33,651 bases of DNA from Methanoregula sp. (GCA_030651815.1 JAUSBW010000127.1:1-33651), one strand, 5' to 3'. Shown: positions 23,740 to 33,207, numbered from the stretch's first letter. A program made the numbers and translations. The notes: generated by a model not told the origin, from the letters alone.

Positions 23740-24060
23740 TTGTCCAGGATCAATCCACCTCAGAATAAGCGGTCGTTTGACGAGATCCGGCAGGACCTCC
23801 GGTCACACCTGCCGGAACTCCGGCAACGGTATGGTGTTTCCTACCTTGGGATATTCGGCTCCTATGTTCGGGGCGAGCAGAAAAAGACAAGCGATGTTGA
23901 CGTTCTTGTGGAGTTCGACCGCCCAGGAACCCTCCTTGATTTTATCCATCTCCAGAATGATCTTATGGACCTCCTTGGCGTCAAGGTGGACCTTGTTGAA
24001 AAGAACGGACTCAAACCGGCGATCAAACCCTATGTGCTCGCAGAAGTTGTGCCGGTATGA
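23740..24060 (+). CDS. mntA: MntA-like nucleotidyltransferase antitoxin
   Basis: A 106-residue minimal nucleotidyltransferase of the DNA polymerase beta fold. The active-site pattern GSX10DXD is exact: Gly40-Ser41 in IFGSYVRG and Asp52, Asp54 in SDVDVLVEF; a third acid lies in VDLVEK. In HepT/MntA modules this protein neutralises the HEPN RNase by transferring AMP to a tyrosine. The start is TTG at 23740; the ATG at 23730 is in a different frame. The gene overlaps hepT by four bases (ATGA), the usual order for this antitoxin-toxin pair. Confidence 0.88.
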   Translation: MSRINPPQNKRSFDEIRQDLRSHLPELRQRYGVSYLGIFGSYVRGEQKKTSDVDVLVEFDRPGTLLDFIHLQNDLMDLLGVKVDLVEKNGLKPAIKPYVLAEVVPV

Positions 24061-24404
24061 CCAGCCCGAAAGAGAAACGGAGTGCAGGGGAATACCTTTC
24101 CGATATGCGGGATGCGATCCATGCCGCCCGCGAATTTTCGCAGGGCGTGACATTCGAAGAGTTCCGGGATAACCGGGAGAAGCAGTTTGCTATTATCCAT
24201 GCCCTTGAGATCATCGGGGAAGCGGCAAAGCAGGTACCGGCATCGGTAAGGGAAGAGTACCCGGATATCCCGTGGCGCGATATTGCGGGGATGCGGGACC
24301 GGCTCATCCATGGCTATTTTTCCGTGAATCTTGAACGTTTATGGAATACGGTCCGGGATGATCTGCCCCGCCTTGAGGCGGCTCTTAAAAAAAATGAATC
24401 GTGA
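24057..24404 (+). CDS. hepT: HepT-like HEPN ribonuclease toxin
   Basis: A 115-residue HEPN protein of the HepT (DUF86) family. The catalytic and AMPylation motif RX4HXY is present as RDRLIHGY (Arg80, His85, Tyr87) in the segment IAGMRDRLIHGYFSVNLERL. Family features upstream are AIIHALEIIGEAAKQVP. Such toxins cleave RNA and are silenced by MntA through AMP added to the Tyr. Intact motifs suggest a working toxin. The four-base overlap with mntA implies coupled translation. Confidence 0.88.
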   Translation: MTSPKEKRSAGEYLSDMRDAIHAAREFSQGVTFEEFRDNREKQFAIIHALEIIGEAAKQVPASVREEYPDIPWRDIAGMRDRLIHGYFSVNLERLWNTVRDDLPRLEAALKKNES

Positions 24405-24457
24405 ATCCGGCTGAGTCGGGTTGCTGCGACAACCACTTTTTAGTCCGGCAATCGAAG

Positions 24458-24508
24458 TGCACGAAAATAGACAAAATCGTGCATTATGATGTTACAAATG
24501 CACGAAAA
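24458..24508. repeat. TGCACGA repeat cluster with 9-bp inverted repeat
   Basis: TGCACGAAAA occurs twice in the same orientation (24458-24467 and 24499-24508). A reversed copy lies between them, giving the perfect inverted repeat TCGTGCATT/AATGCACGA (24477-24485 and 24497-24505, 11-base loop). It sits between hepT and the thiC tail copy. It could be an operator, a recombination site or a small hairpin. Confidence 0.55.
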
Positions 24509-24697
24509 CTGGCGGATGCCCGGCACCGGCTCGATTGGGATGAGCAGTTCCGGCTGGCGCTGTATGGGGAGCATGCCAGGAAGATCCATGAGCGGGACGG
24601 GGAGATGGAGACCTGCCCGGTGTGCGGGGATCTGTGTGCGGTCAAGATGGTGAACGAGCTTTTTGGCGAGAAGAAAGATTTATTCAAGAGAAAGTGA
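24498..24697 (+). pseudogene. remnant of a thiC 3' end
   Basis: An open frame reaching TGA at 24695-24697 encodes a ThiC C terminus from about ADARHRLDWDEQFRLALYGE through the cluster motif CPVCGDLCAVK to VNELFGEKKDLFKRK. The conserved part (24518-24667) is nearly identical to the end of the intact thiC. All catalytic domain sequence upstream is missing. A GTG at 24401 could start a 98-residue peptide, but its first 35 residues look unrelated. It is read as a broken copy; expression of a small cluster-binding peptide cannot be excluded. Confidence 0.85.
24518..24667 (+). repeat. thiC 3'-end direct repeat, copy 2
   Basis: The second copy of the 150-base thiC tail repeat (see 23436-23585). Most differences are single bases, many at third codon positions, so the copy was under coding constraint or diverged recently. 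Offset between copies is 1082 bases. Confidence 0.85.
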
Positions 24698-24710
24698 CAC
24701 TTAATAATAA

Positions 24711-24794
24711 CGCCGAGGCGGGGATTCGAACCCCGGATGTGAAAGCACAACACGTTTTGGAGACGAGCGCTTTGCCTAACTAAGCTACCTCGGC
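24711..24794 (-). tRNA. tRNA, long variable arm, apparent anticodon CCA
   Basis: On the minus strand a full cloverleaf can be drawn. The acceptor is GCCGAGG/CCTCGGC (24788-24794 and 24712-24718), the D arm GCTT-loop-AAGC with GG, the T arm CGGGG TTCGAAT CCCCG. The anticodon arm is CTCGT CTCCAAA ACGTG with one U-U mismatch. A 15-base variable region forms its own stem, TGTG CTTT CACA. The 7-base loop gives anticodon CCA (tryptophan), but the long variable arm and discriminator base G (24711) are features of serine tRNAs. The terminal CCA is not encoded. A standard program would probably call it tRNA-Trp. I could not fit an intron that restores an ordinary short-arm tRNA. Confidence 0.8.
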
Positions 24795-24830
24795 ACACTT
24801 CTTAACTACGATCCCATAATGGGAACCTCC

Positions 24831-25604
24831 TCACAGACTTTTGGTTTCAAGGGACATTCCTCTGATTTGTAGTTCTTTTTCCATGGCTTTTAGCAATTTA
24901 TATGCAAGTTTCAAAGACGATTCATCAAGAATTTCGACATGGAGCATACCATAATCTATTGACATTTTCGACTTTTCGCGATTATGCAGTATTGAAGAGT
25001 TGATTTCAGGCTGTCCCGTCTGGGTGAGATTTGATAGGGGTGGTATTTCTGGATTAAGATTTGGTTGTTGTGGAGGTAATTCAGGTGCCGTTTCTGTTGA
25101 TTTGTATATATATCCGGGCATAAAAAATCTAATGCAATCGATGTCCCTTAAGAATGCACGTTTTATTTCAGGGGCTCTCTCTCTTGCCTCCTTATCTTCC
25201 AACTTTGCCATATTTTTTAAGATTTCGATAACCTTCTCATCAGAAATGGTTTTTCCTCCGGCACTCAAAAAAATATTCCATAACGGGATATACTTTATAG
25301 CCGTCTCGACGTCTTTCTCACGTTGTGGATTATTAAACTGAACAATTCTTTTACCGAGATCTGTTATTCTAAATTTTTCCAAACGTCCCTCAATTAAGCC
25401 GAACTTTTTCAACTCTTTTGTCTTTGAGGACAAAGAACTAGATTTCTCGCTTTTTATATCGATATCTTTTAGTAATTTTTCAGAAGAGAAGACGTTATCT
25501 AAATTTTTTTCATAGATAATCGTAAGAACCTTTAGCAAGATGTCCAATCTTAATGAAGGTATACGAAAGGCACCGACCTTAACGCTCACAATTGTCTTTG
25601 TCAT
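24831..25604 (-). CDS. unknown protein, winged-helix-like N-terminal half
   Basis: A 257-residue AT-rich gene if started at ATG 25604; the frame stays open to 25811 but the extra 69 residues look random. The N-terminal half (FRIPSLRLDILLKVLTIIYE, then SSLSSKTKELKKFGLIEGR and RITDLGKRIV) has the pattern of a winged helix with a C-terminal wing, somewhat like DUF5343 proteins. The middle is helical, followed by a Pro/Gln/Asn-rich linker and a last helix. I do not recognise a family with confidence. Base composition differs from the GC-rich neighbours and it sits next to a tRNA gene, which suggests acquisition. Confidence 0.6.
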   Translation of the reverse strand: MTKTIVSVKVGAFRIPSLRLDILLKVLTIIYEKNLDNVFSSEKLLKDIDIKSEKSSSLSSKTKELKKFGLIEGRLEKFRITDLGKRIVQFNNPQREKDVETAIKYIPLWNIFLSAGGKTISDEKVIEILKNMAKLEDKEARERAPEIKRAFLRDIDCIRFFMPGYIYKSTETAPELPPQQPNLNPEIPPLSNLTQTGQPEINSSILHNREKSKMSIDYGMLHVEILDESSLKLAYKLLKAMEKELQIRGMSLETKSL

Positions 25605-25811
25605 ACTGGTATATTTGGTGTCTTTGGTATTAAATATTGTGGCTATGGAGGTAATACTGTTAAAAATATTGGCTAAGTTGTAATTAATCCATTTAACGGA
25701 TCTAAAAACACAAATTTCGATTGTATTAGTTGATCTTTCCCTAAAGTACTGCTTGAAGAAAGTGCTTCTCATATGTACTTGTAGATCTTTATTTTCTATC
25801 GAAAAATGCAA

Positions 25812-25984
25812 CTCTGAAAAACCGGTTTTTACACCTTTCTGTTAGAGAGGCCTCCTGACCTTTTTTCTGAAAAGGTGGGATTACCCATTTCTGAAAATAA
25901 TTAGGCCGGGAAGTGGGGGTACCACCCCCATTAGCGATAACCGGACCCGGCCGGAAGTTAAACAAAAAGGCAAGTGCTGCCAGT
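25812..25984. other. spacer with nested inverted repeats, probable terminator
   Basis: No gene is seen. An outer stem GGCCGGG/CCCGGCC (25904-25910 and 25946-25952) encloses a 7-bp hairpin TGGGGGT ACC ACCCCCA (25914-25930). On the minus strand the hairpin follows the LEA14 gene stop by about 55 bases and is followed by an AT-rich stretch, so it probably ends that transcript. Confidence 0.5.
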
Positions 25985-26458
25985 TCAATCTGGCTTCGCA
26001 CCTGCAACAGCTTCCGCGACCTGCGCCATCGTCACCGCCAGAGTTTTTGTAAATGGGATTGACCAGCCGAAAAGGATACAGTCGATGGTTGCTGTACCCT
26101 GAATCGTCACCTGCATGCCGCCTCTGGTGACAAATGTTGCGAGTGCCCCAATGAGAGCGGCGTTCTGCGATGTGACCGGCATACGAAGTACCGTGCTGCC
26201 CCTGGCGGGGATCTTTACCCGCCCGGTATTTCCTGTTGCGATCTCCTGATTCTGGTCCCCAGCACTGCATAGAACTGTAAACGGCAGTTCTCGCAGGGTC
26301 ACACCAAGAGAGTTTGAATTCTGCACCCGGATCATCACCTCAAGCTCAAGGGATGATAGTGAGAGTGCCCGAAGCTTCACCTCTTCAAGACTGACAAACG
26401 GTTCGTGCAGGACAGGCATGGTAAAACGTTCGGCAGGCCGGTTCATAATCCTGCCCAT
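25985..26458 (-). CDS. LEA14/WHy-domain (LEA type 2) protein
   Basis: A protein of up to 157 residues with one WHy (water stress and hypersensitive response) domain of the LEA_2 family. Typical parts are FVSLEEVKLRALSLSSLELE, VMIRVQNSNSLGVTLRELPF and a later strand set ending VPFTKTL-like (here IPFTKTL). Archaeal members are small beta-sandwich proteins of uncertain, possibly stress-related, role. There is no signal peptide. The start is ambiguous among ATG 26458, 26446 and 26419; the domain begins just after the last. GAGGAAG lies upstream of 26458. Confidence 0.8.
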   Translation of the reverse strand: MGRIMNRPAERFTMPVLHEPFVSLEEVKLRALSLSSLELEVMIRVQNSNSLGVTLRELPFTVLCSAGDQNQEIATGNTGRVKIPARGSTVLRMPVTSQNAALIGALATFVTRGGMQVTIQGTATIDCILFGWSIPFTKTLAVTMAQVAEAVAGAKPD

Positions 26459-26609
26459 GCTTGCGTTACTTCCTCGCTTGCAAATGCTGTTTCATTTCAA
26501 CGAGGGCTGCAGTCCGGTGCTCTTTTTAAAATTTTACAGGCTCCTAAAAATGGGTGAACCGCATTCCTCCAGACCACAAAGCACTCAATTCCCCATTGCC
26601 AACCTTTGA

Positions 26610-27373
26610 GTTACAATTACACCTGAAGAGTTTTTTTACCATGTATTCGAGTTCCTCCCAAGGCAGGGACCCGGGTGCACGGGTGCAACAAGGAAAGCAT
26701 ATTCATACCTCCCGCCCCTCCCCAGGAATGCGAAGATCCTCGATATTGGATGCGGTTCAGGTACCCAGACAAGGGACCTTGCCGGCCTGACCTCCAACAC
26801 GATAACGGCAGTGGATAATCATCAGCCGTTCATCGATGCCATCAAGGCACGGGCTCAGAAGGATGGCATGACGGGACGGATCAGGGCCGTGTGTGCCTCG
26901 ATGGATACCCTGCCATTTAAGCCGGGGCAGTTCGATCTCATCTGGTCCGAGGGGGCCATCTTCATCATGGGATTCGAAAAGGACCTCCGGGCCTGGCGCT
27001 CGTGAAGAAAGGTGGGTTGATTGTGGTTTCTGACGCGGTCTGTTTTGAGGCAGATCCTCCTGCTGAACTTATGCAGTACTGGGAAACGCAGGGTTACTTG
27101 CTCCTGTCCGAACAAGAGCGGGTGGAGCAGATCCACAGGGAGGGGCTCCGGCCCGTTGCAACGTACCGGCTGCCGGAAGCCGGCTGGTGGGAGAACTACC
27201 TTGTCCCGATGCGTGCTCGTGTGGCAGAGCTCAGGAAAACTTATGGGAACGATCCCACTCTTGGGGCATTCCTTGACTCCTGCGATCTCGAAGTGGAGAT
27301 GTACCGGAAGTACAAGCGGTATTACGGGTACACGTTCTTTGTGATGCAGAACCCAAAGGACTTGATCTGTTGA
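26610..27373 (+). pseudogene. SAM-dependent methyltransferase, frameshifted and lacking a normal start
   Basis: Two frames together encode a class I methyltransferase. The first carries FEFLPRQGPGCTGATRKAYS and the SAM motif ILDIGCGSGTQT (about 26733-26768), then FDLIWSEGAIFIMG, and stops at TGA 27003-27005. The second, from about 27000 to 27373, continues LVKKGGLIVVSDAVCFEA to the family's usual end. Restoring one C in the run at about 26998-27001 (CGCTCGTG to CGCCTCGTG) rejoins them as RAWRLVKKGG, so a one-base deletion is the simplest cause. The upstream frame also has no ATG, GTG or TTG between its in-frame stop (26607-26609) and the conserved region. Either a true pseudogene or a sequencing error plus a rare start. 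Confidence 0.8.
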
Positions 27374-27411
27374 AAAAAAGGTGATTCAAAAAGGGGCGAA
27401 CCTGATAATCC

Positions 27412-27807
27412 CTATTTTAATTTCAGTATCCGGATCGCCAGCCACGCCGCATTCTCCCCGTTGTCCACACCTACACAGGCTACGGGAACACCTTTGGGCA
27501 TCTGGGCGATCGAGAGGAGTGCATCCATGCCGTTCAGCGTCCCGCTCACCGGGACACCGATCACCGGTTTGTCGGACTTGGATGCAATCACTCCGGGAAG
27601 CGCAGCGGAAAGGCCGGCAATCGCGATGAAAATTTTCGCATTGCTGGTCTTGATATACGCATCCAGCTTGTCGGGATCGCGGTGAGCGGAGATGATCTGA
27701 GCGTCATACGAAACCTTGTTCTCGTCAAGGACCTTCCTGACCTTGTCTGTAATGCTTGCGTCCGATGCGGATCCCGAGATGATAGCTACGTCAGCCATAC
27801 TTGCCAT
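27412..27807 (-). CDS. purE: N5-carboxyaminoimidazole ribonucleotide mutase PurE
   Basis: A 131-residue PurE-family protein of purine synthesis, which moves or adds the carboxyl group on aminoimidazole ribotide. The phosphate- and substrate-binding motifs SGSASD (11-16) and SAHRDPDKL (40-48) and the [13 protein letters not shown] loop are all present; the His in SAHR is the catalytic one. It is slightly shorter than bacterial PurE. ATG 27798 (MADVAI) is an alternative start that would suit a leaderless transcript. It is divergent from the aminotransferase operon over 46 bases. No purK was seen in the window. Confidence 0.94.
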   Translation of the reverse strand: MASMADVAIISGSASDASITDKVRKVLDENKVSYDAQIISAHRDPDKLDAYIKTSNAKIFIAIAGLSAALPGVIASKSDKPVIGVPVSGTLNGMDALLSIAQMPKGVPVACVGVDNGENAAWLAIRILKLK

Positions 27808-27853
27808 CCAAAGATATATTGTGCCTTTATAGATATACTATGAGCAGATCCAC
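27808..27853. promoter_or_regulatory. compact divergent promoter region between purE and the aminotransferase operon
   Basis: Only 46 bases separate two divergent starts. For the plus gene, TTTATAGATATAC (27826-27838) is a TATA-like box about 20-25 bases before ATG 27854. For purE, AATATATC on the minus strand (about 27815-27823) lies 25 bases before ATG 27798. Both spacings predict leaderless or near-leaderless transcripts. Confidence 0.45.
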
Positions 27854-29442
<1,589 letters not shown>

Positions 29443-29497
29443 AGCAAACTGCGGAGCTACGGGTTTATGAAGTTCAATAAAAAAGAGATGATCAGCT

Positions 29498-29917
29498 ATG
29501 TGTGACACACAACCAATAAAACTGGGATTTGTTGTTGCGGAATTCAACCGTGACATCACGTATATGATGGAGATTGAAGGAAGAGAACACGCCGCATTCC
29601 TCGGCGCTGAAGTAACAGATTGTATCTATGTGCCGGGAGCGTACGATATGCCGCTTGCGATCAAGAAGATGCTCCAGGCAGGAAAAGTCGATGCAGTCAT
29701 CACGATCGGATGCGTAATCGAGGGCAACACGCAGCACGATGAGATTGTTGTGCAGCACGCAGCCCGGAAGATCATCGACCTATCGTTAGAGTTTGGAAAG
29801 CCCGTAACCCTCGGCATATCCGGGCCCGGCATGACCAGGCTCGAAGCGAATGAACGGATCGATTACGCAAAGCGTGCCGTGGAATCTGCCGTCAAGCTTG
29901 TCAAGCGATTGAAATGA
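29498..29917 (+). CDS. ribH: 6,7-dimethyl-8-ribityllumazine synthase RibH
   Basis: A 139-residue lumazine synthase that condenses 5-amino-6-(D-ribitylamino)uracil with 3,4-dihydroxybutanone phosphate. Motifs are [11 protein letters not shown] (11-21), [12 protein letters not shown], and [17 protein letters not shown], which contains the catalytic His. It acts just before RibC and is its distant paralogue. The ATG at 29498 fits the family N terminus. An AT-rich patch in the 55-base gap upstream (around TTTATGA at 29464) could be an internal promoter. The stop overlaps the next ATG by four bases. Confidence 0.96.
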   Translation: MCDTQPIKLGFVVAEFNRDITYMMEIEGREHAAFLGAEVTDCIYVPGAYDMPLAIKKMLQAGKVDAVITIGCVIEGNTQHDEIVVQHAARKIIDLSLEFGKPVTLGISGPGMTRLEANERIDYAKRAVESAVKLVKRLK

Positions 29918-31047
29918 GGCAGCTCTCGGAAAAGATTGCCGCCGTCGCGCCCTCTGCGACTATCGCGATCTCTGACAAGGCCAAGAAGATGGAGCGGGAG
30001 GGCATCGATGTCATCAGCCTGTCGATTGGCGAGCCTGATTTCGATACTCCCCGGCATATCAGGGATGCCTGTATCGATGCGCTGAACCGGGGCGAGACGC
30101 ACTACGCGCCGAGCAACGGTATTCCCGAACTCCTCTCAGCCATAAGCGAGAAGATCACGAAAGAGAATCATTTCCCCTGCACTCCTTCACAGGTGATTGT
30201 TGCGTGCGGGGCCAAGGATGCGATCTACGAGGCGATGGAGGCCATCTTAAATCCCGGCGATGAGACTATTCTGCTCACGCCCGCATGGGTATCCTATGAA
30301 CCCTGCGTGCAGATCGCCGGGGGGAAAATTGTCAGGCATGCGGTCAATCAAAAGACCTTCCAGCTCGATGACTCCCTGCTGGAGCGGGTGAATGCGAAGA
30401 CCAAGATGATCGTGGTCAACTCGCCCTCGAACCCGTCAGGTGCAGTGTTTGACAAAAAATCCATGCAGCTTGTTGCTGACCTCTGCGAGGATCACGATAT
30501 CTACGCGATGTCAGATGAGATCTACGAAAAGCTCGTGTACGGAAAAGAGCATATCTCCCTTGCGGCACTCGGGGATATGGCGCACCGCACCATCACCATT
30601 AACGGGTTCTCCAAGGCATACGCGATGACCGGCTGGCGACTCGGGTATGCCGTGGCACCGGTTGAGATCATCCGCGAGATGTCTAAGGTGCAGCAGCACT
30701 CCGTCAGCCAGGCAACCACGTTTGCGATGTGGGGCGGTGTGGCGGCGCTCAGAGGCGATCAGCAGTGTGTTGAAATCATGCGCACCGAGTTTGACCGGCG
30801 GCGGAAATATATCATATCCGAGCTGAACCTCATGGGATACGAGACGGCACCTGCAGATGGCGCTTTCTACGCATTTGTCAAGGTTGCCGGTGACGATAGG
30901 GAAATCGCCGACCGCTGGCTCGAAAAAGGGCATGTTGCCGTAACGCCCGGAAGTGCGTTCGATGCACCGGGATGGATCCGGCTCTCGTATGCAACCTCCA
31001 TTGAGAAGCTCAAAGAGGCGATGGGGCGGATAAGACGGGTTGGATAG
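29914..31047 (+). CDS. aspC: aspartate aminotransferase, class I/II PLP enzyme
   Basis: A 377-residue aminotransferase of the AspC-like (I-gamma) group. Cofactor and substrate residues are visible: [10 protein letters not shown] (37-46), [21 protein letters not shown] with Asn173, Asp201 and Tyr204 in [10 protein letters not shown], Lys234 in [16 protein letters not shown], and a late WIRLSYATS with the carboxylate-binding Arg. Aspartate is the likeliest substrate, but related enzymes accept aromatic or other amino acids. It ends the operon and starts inside the end of ribH. Confidence 0.93.
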   Translation: MRQLSEKIAAVAPSATIAISDKAKKMEREGIDVISLSIGEPDFDTPRHIRDACIDALNRGETHYAPSNGIPELLSAISEKITKENHFPCTPSQVIVACGAKDAIYEAMEAILNPGDETILLTPAWVSYEPCVQIAGGKIVRHAVNQKTFQLDDSLLERVNAKTKMIVVNSPSNPSGAVFDKKSMQLVADLCEDHDIYAMSDEIYEKLVYGKEHISLAALGDMAHRTITINGFSKAYAMTGWRLGYAVAPVEIIREMSKVQQHSVSQATTFAMWGGVAALRGDQQCVEIMRTEFDRRRKYIISELNLMGYETAPADGAFYAFVKVAGDDREIADRWLEKGHVAVTPGSAFDAPGWIRLSYATSIEKLKEAMGRIRRVG

Positions 31048-31074
31048 AAAAAATGAGATCGGTGATTGGATCAA

Positions 31075-32322
31075 ATGCATAGCAACGGGGGTGGACTCTT
31101 TACAAATGAGGAACGGCGAATACCCGTTTATCATGAAAATTCAATTCCAACAATACCTGCTACTGTAACCTCTGAAACACCGCTAGAGAGTCTCAACCTA
31201 AACTGGCGTGAACGTGATTTACCCGAACGAGAACGGACAAAGCACGTTCACCGACTTCATCCATATCTTGGAAAATTCATCCCTCAATTAATTGAAATTT
31301 TCTTAAGAAAATATTTCAAAACTGGCCAAACGGTTCTCGATCCGTTTAGTGGCTCAGGAACAACACTTGTTCAAGCGAATGAACTTGGTATCAATGCGAT
31401 TGGTTGTGATATATCCGCATTCAATGTCCTTCTCGGTCAGGTAAAAACGGAAAAATATGATCTAAATGAGGTCAGCCGTGAAGTGAATGATATTTTAGAC
31501 CGAATAAAAAATGCCACTCTTGCACATAGTAAACAACAGACCCTGTGGGGAGATACGCTTGAAAAACCCGATCTGGAACTACTTGACGATGATTACCTCA
31601 AAATGTGGTTTGCACCACGAGCTCTCAATGAATTACTAACATATCGGCATTTCATTGAACAGGGGGATTATCAATACAAAGATCTACTGAAAATTATTCT
31701 CTCTCGTTCTGCAAGATCTGCTCGATTAACAACTCATTTTGATTTGGATTTCCCCAAAAAACCGCAAACCGAACCGTACTGGTGCTATAAACATGGAAGG
31801 ACCTGTCAACCGACTACAGATGCGTTTCAATTCTTAAAACGATACAGTATTGATACAGTTCGTAGAATCCAAGAATTTGCGGAAGTCAGAACAGACGCCA
31901 AAGTTCGAGTTATTCATGGCGACAGTAGGTTTGTGAAATTTCCCCGAATCAATGGTGTTATTACCAGTCCTCCGTATGTTGGACTAATCGACTATCATGA
32001 ACAACACACGTATGCCTATCGCCTTCTTGGGTTAATCGATCGACGGGAAGAAGAGATAGGGGCTGCTATAAACGGATCAAGTAAGAAAGCCCAAGCATTG
32101 TACCAAAAAAATATCGCGGATGTTTTTGCGAATGCTGCGAAATCAATGCCTAAAGGGGGGCGAATGATCGTGATTGCTGGTGATCGATGCAATCTCTATG
32201 GTGGTATCTCAGAAATGCTTAATGTTGAAGAAGAAGGAAAAATTGAGCGTCATGTAAATCGCCGTACAGGAAGACGATCAAGTGAATTTTTCGAATCAAT
32301 TTTTATATGGAAAAAATGTTGA
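31075..32322 (+). CDS. type II DNA methyltransferase (TSPPY, probably N4-cytosine)
   Basis: A 415-residue modification enzyme from ATG 31075; TTG 31066 is an alternative. The SAM motif DPFSGSGTT lies at residues 89-97, preceded by RLHPYLGKFIPQLIEIFL and followed by AIGCDIS. The catalytic motif is TSPPYVGLIDYHEQHTY (297-313); TSPPY favours N4-methylcytosine. The order motif I before motif IV is standard for N4/N6 enzymes with the SAM region first. It pairs with the endonuclease gene nine bases downstream and protects the host from it. Codons are AT-rich compared with the aspC gene just upstream, suggesting horizontal acquisition. Confidence 0.92.
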   Translation: MHSNGGGLFTNEERRIPVYHENSIPTIPATVTSETPLESLNLNWRERDLPERERTKHVHRLHPYLGKFIPQLIEIFLRKYFKTGQTVLDPFSGSGTTLVQANELGINAIGCDISAFNVLLGQVKTEKYDLNEVSREVNDILDRIKNATLAHSKQQTLWGDTLEKPDLELLDDDYLKMWFAPRALNELLTYRHFIEQGDYQYKDLLKIILSRSARSARLTTHFDLDFPKKPQTEPYWCYKHGRTCQPTTDAFQFLKRYSIDTVRRIQEFAEVRTDAKVRVIHGDSRFVKFPRINGVITSPPYVGLIDYHEQHTYAYRLLGLIDRREEEIGAAINGSSKKAQALYQKNIADVFANAAKSMPKGGRMIVIAGDRCNLYGGISEMLNVEEEGKIERHVNRRTGRRSSEFFESIFIWKKC

Positions 32323-32331
32323 AGTGATGAA

Positions 32332-33171
32332 ATGCCGGCTATCCTACCTATAACCCGAACGAAAATCAAAGCATATCTCGAAGTATTTATTGAAAATCTC
32401 GTAAGGGAATATAAAGATAAGACGTTTTCAGTTTTCGAATCCCCTTCACAGTATTTGGCGCATGAATCTCGTAAGGGAGAAATCAAACCTTTCCATGCTG
32501 CAATTATCCCCGTCCAAATCATGCGCATCAGTGCCTTCGAGCGGAGTTTTTCAACGACCCTTGGAACGACGTTTGAAGAATGTGCTAAGCTAATTGCACT
32601 CGATCATCATCCGGAAGCTGTGCGAGGATATGATATAAGCGGAGAGATCAGCACTCAAGCGATAAATGAAATTGAGCATCAAGTTGCACGGTTTGAGCAT
32701 GCAGCCGAAGAAAAAGGAAAAAAGCCCACTCTTGATCAGATGATCGAAGCTGTCCAGAAAGCGGAAAGAAAGGATGATCTCGCCACCAGAACCGTTCGAG
32801 CGGATTTATTCATCAGGACAAAGGAAGGAACTCAATACTTTTTTGAAATGAAGTCTCCAGTGCCAAATAAAGGGCAATGCCTTGAAGTTACACAGAGGAT
32901 TTTACGCATCCATCAACTTACAAAAAAAATCCGCCCGGAGGTTCAAGCATATTTCGCAATGGCGTATAATCCGTATGGGACAGCACGGAAAGATTATCGC
33001 TGGAGTTTTGCAATAAATTACACCCCCTTTGATCAGTCTGTAATTATTGGACAAGAGTTTTGGAATATTGTTGGAGGCCCGACCGCATATACAGAACTTC
33101 TTGAAATATATCAGGAAGTGGGGCGAGAAAAAAGTAAATTCATGCTGGATGCACTTGCCTTCGGATTTTAG
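32332..33171 (+). CDS. type II restriction endonuclease, TdeIII/MjaII-like
   Basis: A 279-residue endonuclease. A PD-(D/E)XK core is visible: Asp158 in VRADLFIRT, then Glu172 and Lys174 in YFFEMKSPVPNKGQ. The sequence as a whole reminds me of the TdeIII family, whose named members cut GGNCC; the specificity is therefore a guess to be tested. The N-terminal part is helical and the C terminus (FWNIVGGPTAYTELLEIYQE) is typical of proteins that act as a single domain. It follows the methyltransferase in a tight pair and is followed by a strong hairpin. Confidence 0.8.
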   Translation: MPAILPITRTKIKAYLEVFIENLVREYKDKTFSVFESPSQYLAHESRKGEIKPFHAAIIPVQIMRISAFERSFSTTLGTTFEECAKLIALDHHPEAVRGYDISGEISTQAINEIEHQVARFEHAAEEKGKKPTLDQMIEAVQKAERKDDLATRTVRADLFIRTKEGTQYFFEMKSPVPNKGQCLEVTQRILRIHQLTKKIRPEVQAYFAMAYNPYGTARKDYRWSFAINYTPFDQSVIIGQEFWNIVGGPTAYTELLEIYQEVGREKSKFMLDALAFGF

Positions 33172-33182
33172 TTTAGAATAAA

Positions 33183-33207
33183 GGAGGGGACAGTGCCCGT
33201 CCCCTCC
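33183..33207 (+). terminator. strong GC-rich hairpin after the restriction gene
   Basis: A perfect 9-bp stem, GGAGGGGAC and GTCCCCTCC, with a 7-base loop begins 12 bases after the endonuclease stop. The following CTTTA is only weakly T-rich. It probably ends the restriction-modification transcript or marks an element boundary. Confidence 0.6.

Noticed and set aside
24483-24496. The 14-base string ATTATGATGTTACA also found at 33321-33334 near the transposase start
   Set aside because: One or two such matches are expected by chance in a window of this size, and flanking bases do not match.
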